27,430 nucleotides of DNA, from the NCBI GenBank assembly GCA_020631315.1, contig JAHDHM010000007.1, positions 1-27,430 on the forward strand, read 5' to 3'. The notes under the pieces are model-generated. The model was not told the DNA's origin. It made no database searches and worked only from the letters and a program-made list of their open reading frames with translations. Source of the stretch: Acidimicrobiales bacterium. GTDB lineage: Bacteria; Actinomycetota; Acidimicrobiia; Acidimicrobiales; Poriferisodaliceae. A program made the position numbers and the translations under genes. How positions within the stretch are numbered: position 1 is the stretch's first letter; each line of letters opens with the position of its first letter. Below are positions 7,808-15,604 of this stretch, piece after piece.

Positions 7808-8621
7808 GCGACGCGTCGTACGCCGTTCGCTTGCGTACGCCCAATCGCTCCACCGCTGCAGCGACCGCCGATCTGCGGTCGACACCGTCGGCTGCGAGCC
7901 GAGCCAGGAAGTCGTCGACGTCCTCGTCGGTGGCCGGGTCGGGCGGCGATGCCGGACCGACGACGATCACGATCTCTCCTCGTACCTCGTCCGAGAAGTG
8001 CTCGGCGAGCTCCTGAAGGGATCCCCGAACGGTCTCCTCGTGCAGCTTCGTGAGCTCGCGGCTCACCGATGCCACTCGATCGGGCCCGCACACCTCGGCG
8101 AGGTCGACCAGCGTCGCCCCCAGGCGGCGCGGCGACTCGTAGACCACCGTGGTCCGTTCCTCCCCTGCGACCACGCCGAGTCGCCGGCGTCGATCGCCAC
8201 CCTTGCGGGGAAGGAAACCTTCGACCACGAAGCGGTCCGTGGGGAGACCCGAGGCCACGAGTGCAGCGAGAGCTGCCGACGCGCCAGGGATCGGCACGAC
8301 GTCGAAGCCCGCGGCGACGACGGCCTGCACGACCACGGCGCCGGGGTCCGACACGCCCGGAGTGCCGGCGTCGCTGACGAGTGCCACGTCATGGCCTGCG
8401 CCGAGCAGATCGATGATCCGCCGTGAGGCGTCCCGTTCGGTGTGCATGTCGCAGCGGAAGAGCTGCTCGGGCCGCACACCGAGGTGCTGCAACAGCCGTC
8501 CGGTGTGGCGCGTGTCCTCACAGGCCACTGCGTGCACCGAACCGAGCACCTCGACCGCTCGGCGGGTGATGTCACCAAGATTGCCGATCGGCGTGGCCAC
8601 GACGTGCAGACTGCCGCTCAC
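7779..8621 (-). CDS. rsmI: 16S rRNA (cytidine-2'-O)-methyltransferase RsmI
   Basis: 280 residues, the normal length for RsmI, which 2'-O-methylates a conserved cytidine in the decoding region of 16S rRNA using SAM. Diagnostic motifs are VVATPIGNLGDIT near the N-terminus, CEDTRHTGRLL, SDAGTPGVSDPG, PGASAALAAL and YESPRRL. These belong to the tetrapyrrole-methylase fold. The start is GTG at 8621, overlapping the TGA of the DUF192 gene in a GTGA junction, so translation is probably coupled. An upstream in-frame ATG at 8660 would add 13 residues inside the DUF192 gene and is less likely. It is last in the ychF-DUF192-rsmI set and ends 29 bases inside the convergent BcsA-like gene. Confidence 0.94.
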   Translation of the reverse strand: MSGSLHVVATPIGNLGDITRRAVEVLGSVHAVACEDTRHTGRLLQHLGVRPEQLFRCDMHTERDASRRIIDLLGAGHDVALVSDAGTPGVSDPGAVVVQAVVAAGFDVVPIPGASAALAALVASGLPTDRFVVEGFLPRKGGDRRRRLGVVAGEERTTVVYESPRRLGATLVDLAEVCGPDRVASVSRELTKLHEETVRGSLQELAEHFSDEVRGEIVIVVGPASPPDPATDEDVDDFLARLAADGVDRRSAVAAAVERLGVRKRTAYDASLRLEWSPPT

Positions 8622-8947
8622 GAGCGCACCTCGAGCACGTCGCCCTGGCGTACGTTCCAACGGTCGAACGAGCCGACCTCGGCCTCGATCACGCGTGCCG
8701 CACGTCGCCGAGGACGGGTGACCCGATTCCTCGGCAGCGAGACGATGTCGATCACGGTGCCGTCGGCCTCGACGAACGCGACGTCGAGGTCGAATCGCAT
8801 GCCGAACGAGTGCACCGATCGAGCCCGTTCGATCACGAGCGCCCCGGCCACGCCGTCACGACCGAGCAGCCCGCGACGTCGTGCAGCCCTCGAACGTGCC
8901 ACCTCGGCGCTGGCGACGACTCGATCGCCGACCACCAACCACGACAC
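8618..8947 (-). CDS. DUF192 family protein
   Basis: 109 residues matching the DUF192 pattern: a Gly-Leu-Leu-Gly turn near the N-terminus (RRRGLLGRDG), SVHSFGMRFDLDVAFV with the typical H-F-M/R segment, and a C-terminal RVIEAEVGSFDRWNVRQGD-like section. The biochemical function of the family is not known. Unlike many family members, no signal peptide is present, so it is probably cytoplasmic. GTG at 8947 is the only sensible start. It lies 18 bases after the ychF stop and overlaps rsmI by four bases, indicating one transcript. Confidence 0.85.
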   Translation of the reverse strand: MSWLVVGDRVVASAEVARSRAARRRGLLGRDGVAGALVIERARSVHSFGMRFDLDVAFVEADGTVIDIVSLPRNRVTRPRRRAARVIEAEVGSFDRWNVRQGDVLEVRS

Positions 8948-8965
8948 GACGACGCCGCCCGGACC

Positions 8966-10051
8966 TCAGACGTTGAACCGGAACTCGATGACGTCGCCGT
9001 CGTCGACCAGGTAGTCCTTGCCCTCCAGGCGCATCTTCCCGGCGTCTCGCGCCGCGTTCCACGCACCGAGCTCGAGCAGCTCGTCCCAGCGGATGACCTC
9101 GGCACGGATGAAGCCACGCTCGAAGTCGGTGTGAATGCGGCCGGCACACTGCGGTGCGGTCGAACCGGCCCGAAAGGTCCAAGCCCGCGACTCCTTCTCG
9201 CCCGTGGTGAGGAAGGTCCGGAGACCGAGCGTCGAGTACGCGGCACGAACGAAGCGTGGCAGAGCACCCTCCCCGAGACCGAGGCCCTCGAGCATCTCGG
9301 CCCGCTCGTCGGCGTCGAGCAACGCGGCTTCGGCTTCGAGCTGGACGGACATCGCCAGGACGTCAGCGGCACCTGGCAGCTCTGCCCGGACACGTTCGGC
9401 GATGGCATCGGCCTCGTCGAGCTGATCCTCCCCGATGTTCACGACCGCCATCACCGGCTTGTTCGTGAGGAGCTGGTGCGTCCGGAGCGCGACTCGGTGA
9501 TCCTCGGACAGCTCGGAGCGGAACAGCGGGACACCCTCGGACAGCAGCTCGTAGGCCGCATCGAGCGCGGCGACCTCGGCGACCAGATCCGCGTCTCGGG
9601 GATCGGCCTTCAACGCCTTGCGACGACGGTCGATCCGCGACTCGACCGACTCGAGGTCGGCGAGCGTGAGTTCGATCTCGACGATCCGGAGATGCTCCAG
9701 CGGATCGCTCGGACCGGGGACGTCCGGGTCGGGGAAGGCCCGCAGCACGAACACCACGGCGTCGACCTCGCGGATTCCTGCGAGGAACTTGTTGCCGAGG
9801 CCTTCACCCTGCGACGCACCCTCGACCAGACCACCGATGTCGACGAACTGCGTCGTGGTCGGCACGACGTTGCGCGACTTCGACATCGCGGCGAGTGCGT
9901 CGAGGCGAGGATCGGGCACCTTCGCCACACCGACGTTGGGGTCGGTGGTCGCGAAGGCATAGGGAGCGGCGAGTGCGCCACCCCCGGCGAGCGAGTTGAA
10001 CAGTGAGGACTTGCCCGCGTTGGGGAGTCCGACGAAACCGAAACGTTCCAT
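8966..10051 (-). CDS. ychF: Ribosome-binding ATPase YchF
   Basis: 361 residues, the family length. YchF/Ola1 is an Obg-like P-loop NTPase that prefers ATP and binds ribosomes. The Walker A is GLPNAGKSS (residues 8-16), followed by the switch region and a DIGGLVEGASQGEGLGNKFL segment covering G3. The specificity motif that is NKxD in GTPases is replaced here by a VVNIGED-like sequence, consistent with ATP preference. A TGS domain closes the protein (ARDAGKMRLEGKDYLVDDGD). A TACGCT box lies ten bases before the ATG and no Shine-Dalgarno is present, so the mRNA may be leaderless. It heads the ychF-DUF192-rsmI unit and is divergent from the bL37-like gene. Confidence 0.97.
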   Translation of the reverse strand: MERFGFVGLPNAGKSSLFNSLAGGGALAAPYAFATTDPNVGVAKVPDPRLDALAAMSKSRNVVPTTTQFVDIGGLVEGASQGEGLGNKFLAGIREVDAVVFVLRAFPDPDVPGPSDPLEHLRIVEIELTLADLESVESRIDRRRKALKADPRDADLVAEVAALDAAYELLSEGVPLFRSELSEDHRVALRTHQLLTNKPVMAVVNIGEDQLDEADAIAERVRAELPGAADVLAMSVQLEAEAALLDADERAEMLEGLGLGEGALPRFVRAAYSTLGLRTFLTTGEKESRAWTFRAGSTAPQCAGRIHTDFERGFIRAEVIRWDELLELGAWNAARDAGKMRLEGKDYLVDDGDVIEFRFNV

Positions 10052-10061
10052 GGTGCCGCCG

Positions 10062-10067
10062 AGCGTA
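10062..10067 (-). promoter_or_regulatory. -10 box (TACGCT) for ychF
   Basis: TACGCT on the minus strand lies ten bases upstream of the ychF ATG, identical to the box before metG. It is in the divergent spacer shared with the bL37-like gene. Confidence 0.5.
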
Positions 10068-10124
10068 CCCGTGCCACCGCACGTCCGAACCGCCTTCGGG
10101 GTTTCGTGGCGACCCGAGGTCCGA

Positions 10125-10130
10125 TACCAT
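10125..10130 (+). promoter_or_regulatory. -10 box (TACCAT) for the bL37-like gene
   Basis: TACCAT (within CGATACCAT) lies ten bases before the ATG at 10141, with no purine-rich ribosome site between. It fits TANNNT and a leaderless or nearly leaderless start. Confidence 0.45.
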
Positions 10131-10140
10131 CGACGAACTT

Positions 10141-10227
10141 ATGAGCAAGAAGACGAAGAAGCGCAAGCTTCGGGCCCGCCGTAACAAGGCGAATCACGGC
10201 AAGCGCCCGAACGCCGGCCGCGGCTGA
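10141..10227 (+). CDS. Tiny basic ribosomal protein, bL37-like (28 aa)
   Basis: ATG at 10141 opens a 28-residue frame, starting MSKKTKKRKLRARR and ending NKANHGKRPNAGRG. About half of the residues are Lys or Arg. The KANHGKRPN tail resembles, from memory, the very small actinobacterial 50S protein bL37 first seen in mycobacterial ribosome structures; the alternative is the bS22 (AURKAIP1/COX24-like) type, whose sequence fits less well. The gene is short enough to be missed by many gene finders. It is preceded by a TACCAT box, is followed after four bases by the glyoxalase-like gene, and is divergent from ychF, another ribosome-associated gene. Confidence is good that it is coded, moderate for the exact family. 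Confidence 0.7.
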   Translation: MSKKTKKRKLRARRNKANHGKRPNAGRG

Positions 10228-10231
10228 ACCC

Positions 10232-10909
10232 GTGTCAGGGGCCGCAGCCTCGCCGCGCCCCACGCTGCTCGAGTTGGCCGTCACCGGTCCCGTGCAGCCC
10301 TGGATCGACATCGGGTGTACGCCATCGACCGGCGACAACTCCATCACCGCTCTCGTCATCGGTACCACCACCCTGGTGTTCCCCGACGACAGCGCGCCCC
10401 CGAGCATCCGTTCGTGGGCCACGTCCCCGTACCTCGACGAGGTCGACGGACTTCGGAGCCACTGGCCGCTGGAGACCCCGGCAGCCGTTCCCGCCCCTGC
10501 GAGCGGGGCCATCAGCGCGCACGCGAACGGCGCCGTGGCCCTCGACCACGTGGTGGTGTTCACACCTGACCTCGACCGGACCGACAGCGCACTCGCACAG
10601 GTCGGCTTCGACCGGCGCCGCCGCCGAGACGCATCGTCCGACGGCCTCTCGCGGTGGCAGTCGTTCTATCGAATGGGCGAGGTGGTGCTCGAGGTCGTCG
10701 GCCCCTCCCCCGCCGAGGAGCCCACGGCCGCCCCGGCGACGTTCTGGGGCCTCGTCATCGTGACCGACCGGCTCGACGAGGCGATCGCCCGGGCCGACGG
10801 CCGTATCGGCGACGCTCGCACTGCAGTCCAACCCGGCCGACGGATCGCCACGGTGCGCAGCTCGGCGGGCCTCGGTGTCCCCGTCGCGTTCATGGACCCG
10901 GAACCCTGA
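10232..10909 (+). CDS. Glyoxalase-like (VOC fold) protein
   Basis: 225 residues from GTG at 10232, four bases after the bL37-like stop. The second half carries a vicinal-oxygen-chelate pattern: ALDHVVVFTPDLDRTDSAL (a typical first beta-alpha unit with His), then MGEVVLEVVGP with the Glu position, and a second module beginning FWGLVIVTDRLDEAI. The N-terminal 100 residues look like a diverged module. Some metal ligands are not clearly conserved, so enzymatic activity and substrate are unknown. Its TGA overlaps the ATG of the next gene (TGATG at 10907-10911), so the two are probably translationally coupled. Confidence 0.75.
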   Translation: MSGAAASPRPTLLELAVTGPVQPWIDIGCTPSTGDNSITALVIGTTTLVFPDDSAPPSIRSWATSPYLDEVDGLRSHWPLETPAAVPAPASGAISAHANGAVALDHVVVFTPDLDRTDSALAQVGFDRRRRRDASSDGLSRWQSFYRMGEVVLEVVGPSPAEEPTAAPATFWGLVIVTDRLDEAIARADGRIGDARTAVQPGRRIATVRSSAGLGVPVAFMDPEP

Positions 10910-11484
10910 TGCTCGATCACGTCTTCACCGACGCCCTCGGTGCGATCCGCGATGCCTTCGAGGCCGCACTCCTCGAACGCCAGGCGTTCGAGGAGCGCTT
11001 CCAGGTCGACGTGCTCCTCGGCGACACCACCTGGGACACGACCTACAGCCTTCCCGGCGAGGGCGCCGAACCCAAGGTCCAGGTCGACATCACGATGGTG
11101 TGGCCGACCTGGGCGCAGACGGCCTATCGATCCTGGTACCTCGGAGAGGACGCCGACGAGGCCCCACGCATCGCGATCCGCCTCGCGTTCCGCATCCAGC
11201 AGCTCGCCGACCGTCTCGACCCCGAACCGGTGCTGGCCGTCCTGCCAGAAGAGTCCGTCGAGATCGGCGGCCACGCCCTACACCGTGTCGGTTCGCGCAT
11301 CGAGCTCGAGTACGACATCGAGGCCGAACCACAGGGATGGTCGGTGGAGGTCACCTACGTCGGCGACTACGAGCTGCCCGAATCGGTGCTCCAGGACGGC
11401 TCCGAGCTCGACGAGCAGCTCTCGGAGCTCGGCGTCTGGATCTCGTCGATGCTCGTCCGCCTGGGCGACATCGAGGTCGACTGA
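10909..11484 (+). CDS. Acidic cytoplasmic protein of unknown function
   Basis: 191 residues starting at the ATG that overlaps the stop of the glyoxalase-like gene. It is strongly acidic, with many Asp and Glu, alternating predicted helix (residues 1-30, 80-105) and strand segments, and Trp-rich stretches (WDTTYS, WPTWAQTAYRSWYLG). No signal peptide, membrane helix or Cys cluster is seen. I do not recognise the family. Codon use matches its neighbours and the tight overlap supports it as a real gene in the bL37-like/VOC operon. It ends five bases from the convergent SGNH gene. Confidence 0.8.
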   Translation: MLDHVFTDALGAIRDAFEAALLERQAFEERFQVDVLLGDTTWDTTYSLPGEGAEPKVQVDITMVWPTWAQTAYRSWYLGEDADEAPRIAIRLAFRIQQLADRLDPEPVLAVLPEESVEIGGHALHRVGSRIELEYDIEAEPQGWSVEVTYVGDYELPESVLQDGSELDEQLSELGVWISSMLVRLGDIEVD

Positions 11485-11489
11485 CCCGG

Positions 11490-12689
11490 CTACTCGCCGT
11501 CGATCGTCTCCGTCGCCTCGTTCACAGGCTCTGGCTCAGCTTCGGGCTCGGGCTCGGGCGACCAACCCAGGCTCGACGCATCGGCCATGCGGTCGGCGAC
11601 GATCGCCAGGATCTCGGCGGCGATCCACTCGCCGGACGTCGGTGTGTAGTGGACACCGTCAGGCGCACGGATCTGTCGCACCTCACCGGTCACGGGATCG
11701 GGCAGGTACTGCGCGTACGCCCCGTCGTCGTCGGTGAACAGCTCGACGGCGTCGACGTAGCTGACGTGTGACCACCGAGCCGCAGCATCGACGAGGATGC
11801 CGTTCACATCCGGGACGATCTCCTGGATGTTCTCCGGCTCGACCGGAGGCAGCCCCACCCAGACGACCTGCGCCTCACCGGCGAACATCGAGGCGACGCG
11901 CTCGACACGTTCGGCATACCGCTCCCGCCACAGATCGGTGCCGGGCGGGGCGTCGCCCCCGATGGGCTGAGCGTCGTTGCCGCCGAAGGTGAGCACGATC
12001 ACGTCGTGCCCGGCGGGCAGCACCGACTCCTCGAGGTGGCCGGGCCAGTCGAAGTACCAGCGGGTGACGAGGCCGGTCGAGATCTTCGTGCCGGCCTCGA
12101 GATCGATGTTCGCACCGGAACGTTCGAGGCCGACCCGGGGCGCGTCGGACAGCGAGTCACCGCCGACATAGAAGCTGAGTCGCTCCCCGTCTCCGGGAAC
12201 TCGAATCGGGTAGCGGGCAGCGAACTCGGCTGCTGCCAACGCGGCCGCGACCTCGTCAGGGTCGCCGGGGAAGGTGTCGATCGAGATGCCCGGATCGCCG
12301 AACGACGCCGGGCGGAACGTCGCCTCGGATGACTCGACAGGTTCCGTCGGCTCGGCTGTGTCCGCCGGCTCCACCAGCGGCGAGACGACCGTGGTCGGCG
12401 GGAAGGTCGGCGCCGCTGTCGTCGGGGCTGGTGTGTCGTCCGTCCGATCGGCCGCGAGCAGCGTCTGCACTGCGGCACCGGACTCCACGTCGATGAGCTC
12501 GATCTCGGGGCTGTCATCACGACTGGCCACGACGGCGGTGACGATCACCGCGACCACGAGCGCGATTCCGAGGACGATCAGGCCCCGGTTGCGATCACGC
12601 CGCTCCGTCTGCAGGAAGTGCCCACCCTCGTCGCGACGAGCGCTCCTCCACCTGCTCCGGCCGTCGCGACGGTTGAGCTTGCGGGCCAT
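11490..12689 (-). CDS. Membrane-anchored SGNH hydrolase-like protein (second of pair)
   Basis: 399 residues. A short basic cytoplasmic tail (about 1-35) and one transmembrane helix (about 36-56, GLIVLGIALVVAVIVTAVVA) are followed by a Thr/Pro/Glu-rich linker (about 80-125) and an extracellular SGNH domain. Catalytic blocks are GGDSLS with the nucleophile Ser near 179, GGNDAQ, and DGVHYT with the Asp-His pair. It resembles DUF459-type SGNH proteins found with MBOAT acyltransferases. The C-terminus ends in a Glu/Pro repeat (SPEPEPEAEPEP). The ATG at 12689 overlaps the stop of the upstream paralogue (TGATG), so the two should be co-translated. A role as acetyl carrier or transferase on a surface glycan is inferred from the neighbourhood. 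Confidence 0.85.
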   Translation of the reverse strand: MARKLNRRDGRSRWRSARRDEGGHFLQTERRDRNRGLIVLGIALVVAVIVTAVVASRDDSPEIELIDVESGAAVQTLLAADRTDDTPAPTTAAPTFPPTTVVSPLVEPADTAEPTEPVESSEATFRPASFGDPGISIDTFPGDPDEVAAALAAAEFAARYPIRVPGDGERLSFYVGGDSLSDAPRVGLERSGANIDLEAGTKISTGLVTRWYFDWPGHLEESVLPAGHDVIVLTFGGNDAQPIGGDAPPGTDLWRERYAERVERVASMFAGEAQVVWVGLPPVEPENIQEIVPDVNGILVDAAARWSHVSYVDAVELFTDDDGAYAQYLPDPVTGEVRQIRAPDGVHYTPTSGEWIAAEILAIVADRMADASSLGWSPEPEPEAEPEPVNEATETIDGE

Positions 12690-14080
12690 CACGCACCCGC
12701 CGGGACGGTGGTGGTCGTCGGCTCGATCGTGGTCGTCGTGGCGGGAGTGGCGCCGCTGACCAGGTCGACCTGCTCCCCGAGGAGATCGAGCACGCCGTCG
12801 GCGAGCAGATCGCCGCCGGCGCGGGAGAGGTGGACACCGTCCTGTTGCCGCAGGTCGCGCACCGATCCGTCGAGCGCCGGGAGGAAGGCCTCGTAGGCAC
12901 CGGCGTCGTTCGAGAACATCTGCACGGAGTCGAAGAACAGGACCTGCTGTCGCAACGCGGCCTGGGACTCGTAGATCTCGTTGAGACGCTGCATCTTCGC
13001 GTCGAAGGAGTCCGAACGCATCCGAGGCTGCCCGACCCAGATCACGATCCGATCCGACTCGTTGGTCAGCTGGTCCATGACGAACGAGACGCGCGCGGTG
13101 TACTCGGCCACCCACTCGTCGTCGAAGGGCTGGAACACCCCACTCGACAACTCGAGTCCTTGTGCGTCGTTGGCGCCGAACATGACGATCATGACCTCGG
13201 GGTCGCTCTCACTGATCACGTCGGCGAAACGGGATGGCCAGTTGAAGTAATCGGGTCGGGTCAGTCCGGTCGAGATCCGATAATCGAGCGCAGAGTCGAT
13301 GACGCCGGTCTCGGCGGCGAGGCGAACGAAGCTCTCACCGAAGACCTGGGTCATCGAGTCGCCGCCGACCCAGAGGTTCAGAGGTGCCGCAGCTGTCGGC
13401 ACCCGCGCCGGCTCGGTGGTGGTGGTCGTCGGAGCAGCGGTCGTCGGGATCGACGTCGCGACGACCTCATCCCCGGCGGCGGCGACGACGGGTTCTGCGT
13501 CGCCCGCCGGCGCCGCCGGCACCGAGGTGGACGCCGTGGAGGTCCCACTGTCCGTGGTGACGCCCTCGGCGAACACGAAGGCGTCCGAGCCGTCGTCCAG
13601 GTCGCGACCGAGCGCTTCGTCGGCGGCACGTCGTGGTTCGGTCAAGAACAGGGCGTCGGCGACGGTCTGCACCGGTTCCCAGATCGCCAGCGACACGTCG
13701 CGAGCGGTGCCGAACTCCTTGCGTTCGGCGTCACGGACGAGCTGGTCGGCGTTGAGGAACATCGCGACGAGCAGGGCCACGACACCCGTGAACAGTGCCT
13801 GGCCGGCCGGCATGAACCCGGGTCGGCGTCCTCGGGCAGCCACTGGCTCGCCGGGCACGAGGACCGGAGGAGGATCCTGTCGCGCTGGCTCGATTCGGCT
13901 CGTGTCAGCCTGCTGTGGAACTTGGCGCTGCTGTGGCGTGGCTGCTGCCGGGGCGCGCCTGCGCGTCGCTCCTCGACGAGGGGCGCGCGGCGGTGCCACC
14001 GGACGGTTCAGTCCGCTCTCGTACTGAGGACCGGCCGGGTGTCCACCCACCGGCGTTGCGGGGCGCTCACCGGGCGACAT
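12689..14080 (-). CDS. Membrane-anchored SGNH hydrolase-like protein (first of pair)
   Basis: 463 residues. A long Pro/Arg/Gln-rich cytoplasmic tail (1-90) precedes one transmembrane helix (about 92-112), a predicted helical stretch, a Thr/Ala/Pro linker (about 180-230) and an SGNH domain. Catalytic blocks are GGDSMTQVFG (Ser near 242), GANDAQG and DGVHLSRAGGDLLADG. It is clearly paralogous to the next gene but differs in tail and linker. The family (DUF459-like SGNH) acts on acyl esters. It starts 49 bases after the MBOAT stop and overlaps the second SGNH gene, giving the order MBOAT, SGNH, SGNH. This arrangement recalls AlgI/AlgJ/AlgX and related O-acetylation systems; the target is unknown. 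Confidence 0.87.
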   Translation of the reverse strand: MSPGERPATPVGGHPAGPQYESGLNRPVAPPRAPRRGATRRRAPAAATPQQRQVPQQADTSRIEPARQDPPPVLVPGEPVAARGRRPGFMPAGQALFTGVVALLVAMFLNADQLVRDAERKEFGTARDVSLAIWEPVQTVADALFLTEPRRAADEALGRDLDDGSDAFVFAEGVTTDSGTSTASTSVPAAPAGDAEPVVAAAGDEVVATSIPTTAAPTTTTTEPARVPTAAAPLNLWVGGDSMTQVFGESFVRLAAETGVIDSALDYRISTGLTRPDYFNWPSRFADVISESDPEVMIVMFGANDAQGLELSSGVFQPFDDEWVAEYTARVSFVMDQLTNESDRIVIWVGQPRMRSDSFDAKMQRLNEIYESQAALRQQVLFFDSVQMFSNDAGAYEAFLPALDGSVRDLRQQDGVHLSRAGGDLLADGVLDLLGEQVDLVSGATPATTTTIEPTTTTVPAGA

Positions 14081-14129
14081 GACGCACAGACGCTAGTCCA
14101 ACGATCTGATCCGGAAACGGCGCCAGGGT

Positions 14130-15554
14130 TCAGAACTGGAAGTAGATGAAGGGTGCGACGCCCTCGGGTCCGAGCACGTCGATCACGACGAGGCCGATGC
14201 CGAGCAGCACACCCTGGATCAGCCACGGCAGACGGCCGTACTCGACCTCGAGCTCCCTCACGCGTGCGATGGGCGCGAACTGGCTGACGAGCATCGCCAC
14301 GACCACGATGAGCAGCAGCGGCGTGACGAGCTCGCTCGGCTCGCCCCATGCGGTCAGACGCCCGAGCATCGACGTGGCCAGCGAGAACGTCTCGGCCCGG
14401 AAGAAGACCCATGCGAGGCACACGACGTGGAACGTGTAGAGCCAACGCAGGACGTTCGCGAGCTCGGTCGGTATCAGCGACGGCCGCCCGGTCGAGGCCC
14501 ACCAGCCCATCACGTAGCGCTCGATGGCCAACACGCCACCGTGGATCGCACCCCAGATCACGAAGTTCCACGCAGCGCCGTGCCACAGCCCGCCCAACAA
14601 CATGGTCAGGAAGAGGTTGCGGTAGGTGAAGATCGTTCCCTTCCGGTTGCCGCCGAGAGGGATGTACAGGTAGTCGCGCAGCCAGTTGGACAGCGTCATG
14701 TGCCAACGGCGCCAGAAGTCCTGGATCGACAGCGCCCGATACGGCGCGTCGAAGTTCTGCGGGAATCGGAAGCCGAGCAGCAGCGCGACACCGATGGCGA
14801 TGTCGGTGTACCCGCTGAAGTCGGCGTAGATCTGGATGGCGTAGGCGTAGACGGCGATCAACACCTCGAACGCCGAGTGGTCGTCGGGGAGGGTGAAGAC
14901 GTCGTCGACGATCTCGGTGGCCAGGTAGGTCGAGATGACGACCTTCTTGAACAGCCCACTGAAGATGAGGCGGAAGGCTTCGGCCGTCGGCACCGCCCGC
15001 GGGTCGGGCTCGGTCTTGATCTGGGGCCCGAACTCCGAGGCTCGCACGATCGGTCCTGCGACGAGCTGCGGGAAGAACGACAGATAGAGCGCGAAGTCGA
15101 GGAGCTCCATCGACTCGATGCGTCCTCGGTGGATGTCGATCACGTAGCTCATGGCCTGGAACGTGAAGAACGAGATGCCCACCGGCAGCGTGATCTCGAC
15201 GAGCAGGCTCGACTCGCTCGAGCCGATGAGATCCAGCAACTGCTCGACGAAGAAGCCGTAGTACTTGAACACGCCGAGCAGCGTGAGGTTCAGCGCGACA
15301 GCGGCACGAACGAGCCACTTGGAACCCGCGAGGTCATCAGCTGCCTGTCGGGTCTTGAGCTGTTCGCCGAGGCCCCAGTTGACGACGATCGACCCGCCGA
15401 GCAGCAGGACGAACCGGTAGTTCCACCAGCCGTAGAAGAAGAGGCTGGCGGCGAGCATCGCGACGCGCCACAGCGTGTGCTGCGGGCGGAGCAACCAGTT
15501 CGCCAAGAAGACGACGACGAAGAAGAGCGCGAACTCGAGGGTCGGGAAGAGCAT
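14130..15554 (-). CDS. MBOAT family O-acyltransferase (AlgI-like)
   Basis: 474 residues with about ten to twelve hydrophobic helices. It has the AlgI/DltB-type MBOAT signatures: WNYRFVLLL near the N-terminus, FWRRWHMTLSNWLRDYLYIP, LGGNRKG, and LLGGLWHGAAWNF with the catalytic His near residue 325. Such proteins move acyl groups, usually acetyl, across the membrane for O-acylation of polysaccharides. Two SGNH proteins follow on the same strand, and phosphohexomutase diverges from it 50 bases away. ATG at 15554 is preferred because it begins the usual MLFPTLEF sequence; an ATG at 15569 would add five residues and lies inside a TAGGAT -10-like box. No bcs or alg polymerase lies next to it; the nearest synthase is the BcsA-like protein 6 kb away. 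Confidence 0.93.
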   Translation of the reverse strand: MLFPTLEFALFFVVVFLANWLLRPQHTLWRVAMLAASLFFYGWWNYRFVLLLGGSIVVNWGLGEQLKTRQAADDLAGSKWLVRAAVALNLTLLGVFKYYGFFVEQLLDLIGSSESSLLVEITLPVGISFFTFQAMSYVIDIHRGRIESMELLDFALYLSFFPQLVAGPIVRASEFGPQIKTEPDPRAVPTAEAFRLIFSGLFKKVVISTYLATEIVDDVFTLPDDHSAFEVLIAVYAYAIQIYADFSGYTDIAIGVALLLGFRFPQNFDAPYRALSIQDFWRRWHMTLSNWLRDYLYIPLGGNRKGTIFTYRNLFLTMLLGGLWHGAAWNFVIWGAIHGGVLAIERYVMGWWASTGRPSLIPTELANVLRWLYTFHVVCLAWVFFRAETFSLATSMLGRLTAWGEPSELVTPLLLIVVVAMLVSQFAPIARVRELEVEYGRLPWLIQGVLLGIGLVVIDVLGPEGVAPFIYFQF

Positions 15555-15567
15555 GGAGCAGTGGCGC

Positions 15568-15573
15568 ATCCTA
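15568..15573 (-). promoter_or_regulatory. -10 box (TAGGAT) for the MBOAT-SGNH operon
   Basis: TAGGAT on the minus strand lies 13 bases before the chosen MBOAT ATG, which would give a leader of about five to seven bases. The divergent spacer to the phosphohexomutase gene is only 50 bases, so the two promoters must be close or overlapping. Confidence 0.4.
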
Positions 15574-15604
15574 CGCGTGGGGCAGGTGCCACACTGGCGG
15601 TTCC

